Source: Blastocatellia bacterium (GTDB lineage: Bacteria > Acidobacteriota > Blastocatellia > Chloracidobacteriales > Chloracidobacteriaceae). Taken from it: 33,615 bases of DNA. The stretch is from contig JAIBAN010000085.1 in the NCBI GenBank assembly GCA_019695185.1, positions 1 to 33,615 on the forward strand. Reading direction: 5' to 3'. A program made the translations under genes and the position numbers. Shown in pieces: positions 33,493-33,615 of this stretch (its first letter is position 1; every line of letters begins with the position of its first letter). Below the pieces are notes generated by a model, which was not told the DNA's origin, did not search any database, and saw only the letters and a list, made by a program, of their open reading frames with translations.

Positions 33493-33615
33493 ATGGCCAA
33501 AGAGAAATTTGATCGCAGTAAACCACATATTAACGTCGGGACCATCGGCCACGTTGACCACGGGAAGACGACGTTGACCGCCGCCATCACAACGGTGTTG
33601 GCAAAAGCCAACTCC
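33493..33615 (+). CDS. tuf: Elongation factor Tu, 5' part (cut by window edge)
   Basis: The first 41 codons of EF-Tu: MAKEKFDRSKPHINVGTIGH followed by the P-loop GHVDHGKTTLT. EF-Tu carries aminoacyl-tRNA to the ribosome. GGAG lies about 10 bases before the ATG. Its place after fusA is the normal str-operon order. The remaining 350 or so residues lie outside the window. Confidence 0.97.
   Translation, partial: MAKEKFDRSKPHINVGTIGHVDHGKTTLTAAITTVLAKANS

Overview
The window looks like a chromosomal segment of a Gram-negative, didermic bacterium of moderate GC content. The best guess is an acidobacterium of the Blastocatellia type. The gene content behind that guess is an Oar-like TonB-dependent receptor with an N-terminal carboxypeptidase-regulatory-like domain, two large membrane-spanning Ser/Thr protein kinases (one with a zinc ribbon and an FGE/sulfatase-modifying-like domain), a TPR protein, a secreted S9 peptidase and a complete RND efflux locus. 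This assignment rests on protein style, not on a phylogenetic marker search; rpsL, rpsG, fusA, tuf and leuS are all present and could settle it.

Layout. 1-3205 (+): short tandem repeats, a processive-type family 2/21 glycosyltransferase, a small four-helix membrane protein and a membrane-anchored calcineurin-like phosphoesterase. 3380-4735 (+): a secreted HExxH metalloprotease. 5094-13416 (+): an efflux locus with TetR regulator, RND adaptor, a short-chain dehydrogenase, RND pump and TolC-like outer-membrane channel. A perfect inverted repeat upstream of tetR is the likely operator. 13634-16390 (+): a secreted S9 peptidase with an extra C-terminal domain. 16391-16782: no gene, but a striking nested inverted repeat. 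16783-23124 (-): a probable signalling operon transcribed as kinase-FGE, then 7TM-receptor kinase, then TPR protein. It diverges from the TonB-dependent receptor at 23161-26184 (+) across only 36 bases. 26405-29074 (-): leucyl-tRNA synthetase, convergent with the receptor. 29075-30094: a long non-coding stretch with a very good sigma70-type promoter and a structured leader. 30095-33615 (+): the str operon rpsL-rpsG-fusA-tuf, with tuf cut by the window edge.

The most unusual signal lies between genes. Six or more intergenic regions carry tandem heptamers, and in five of them the array is mirrored as two inverted arms around a 50-90 base spacer. The heptamer differs by locus (GGACTGA, GCAAATG/C, GCTGACR, GAGAATT), yet the 7-base period and the mirrored plan are kept. 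They lie inside the efflux locus, at a convergent gene end and inside the str operon, so many would be transcribed into long hairpins. One pair of arrays brackets the dehydrogenase gene like a cassette.

Together the genes form an envelope and stress set (efflux, secreted peptidases, receptor uptake, kinase signalling) next to the core translation operon. No phage, transposase, CRISPR array, rRNA or tRNA gene was recognised.
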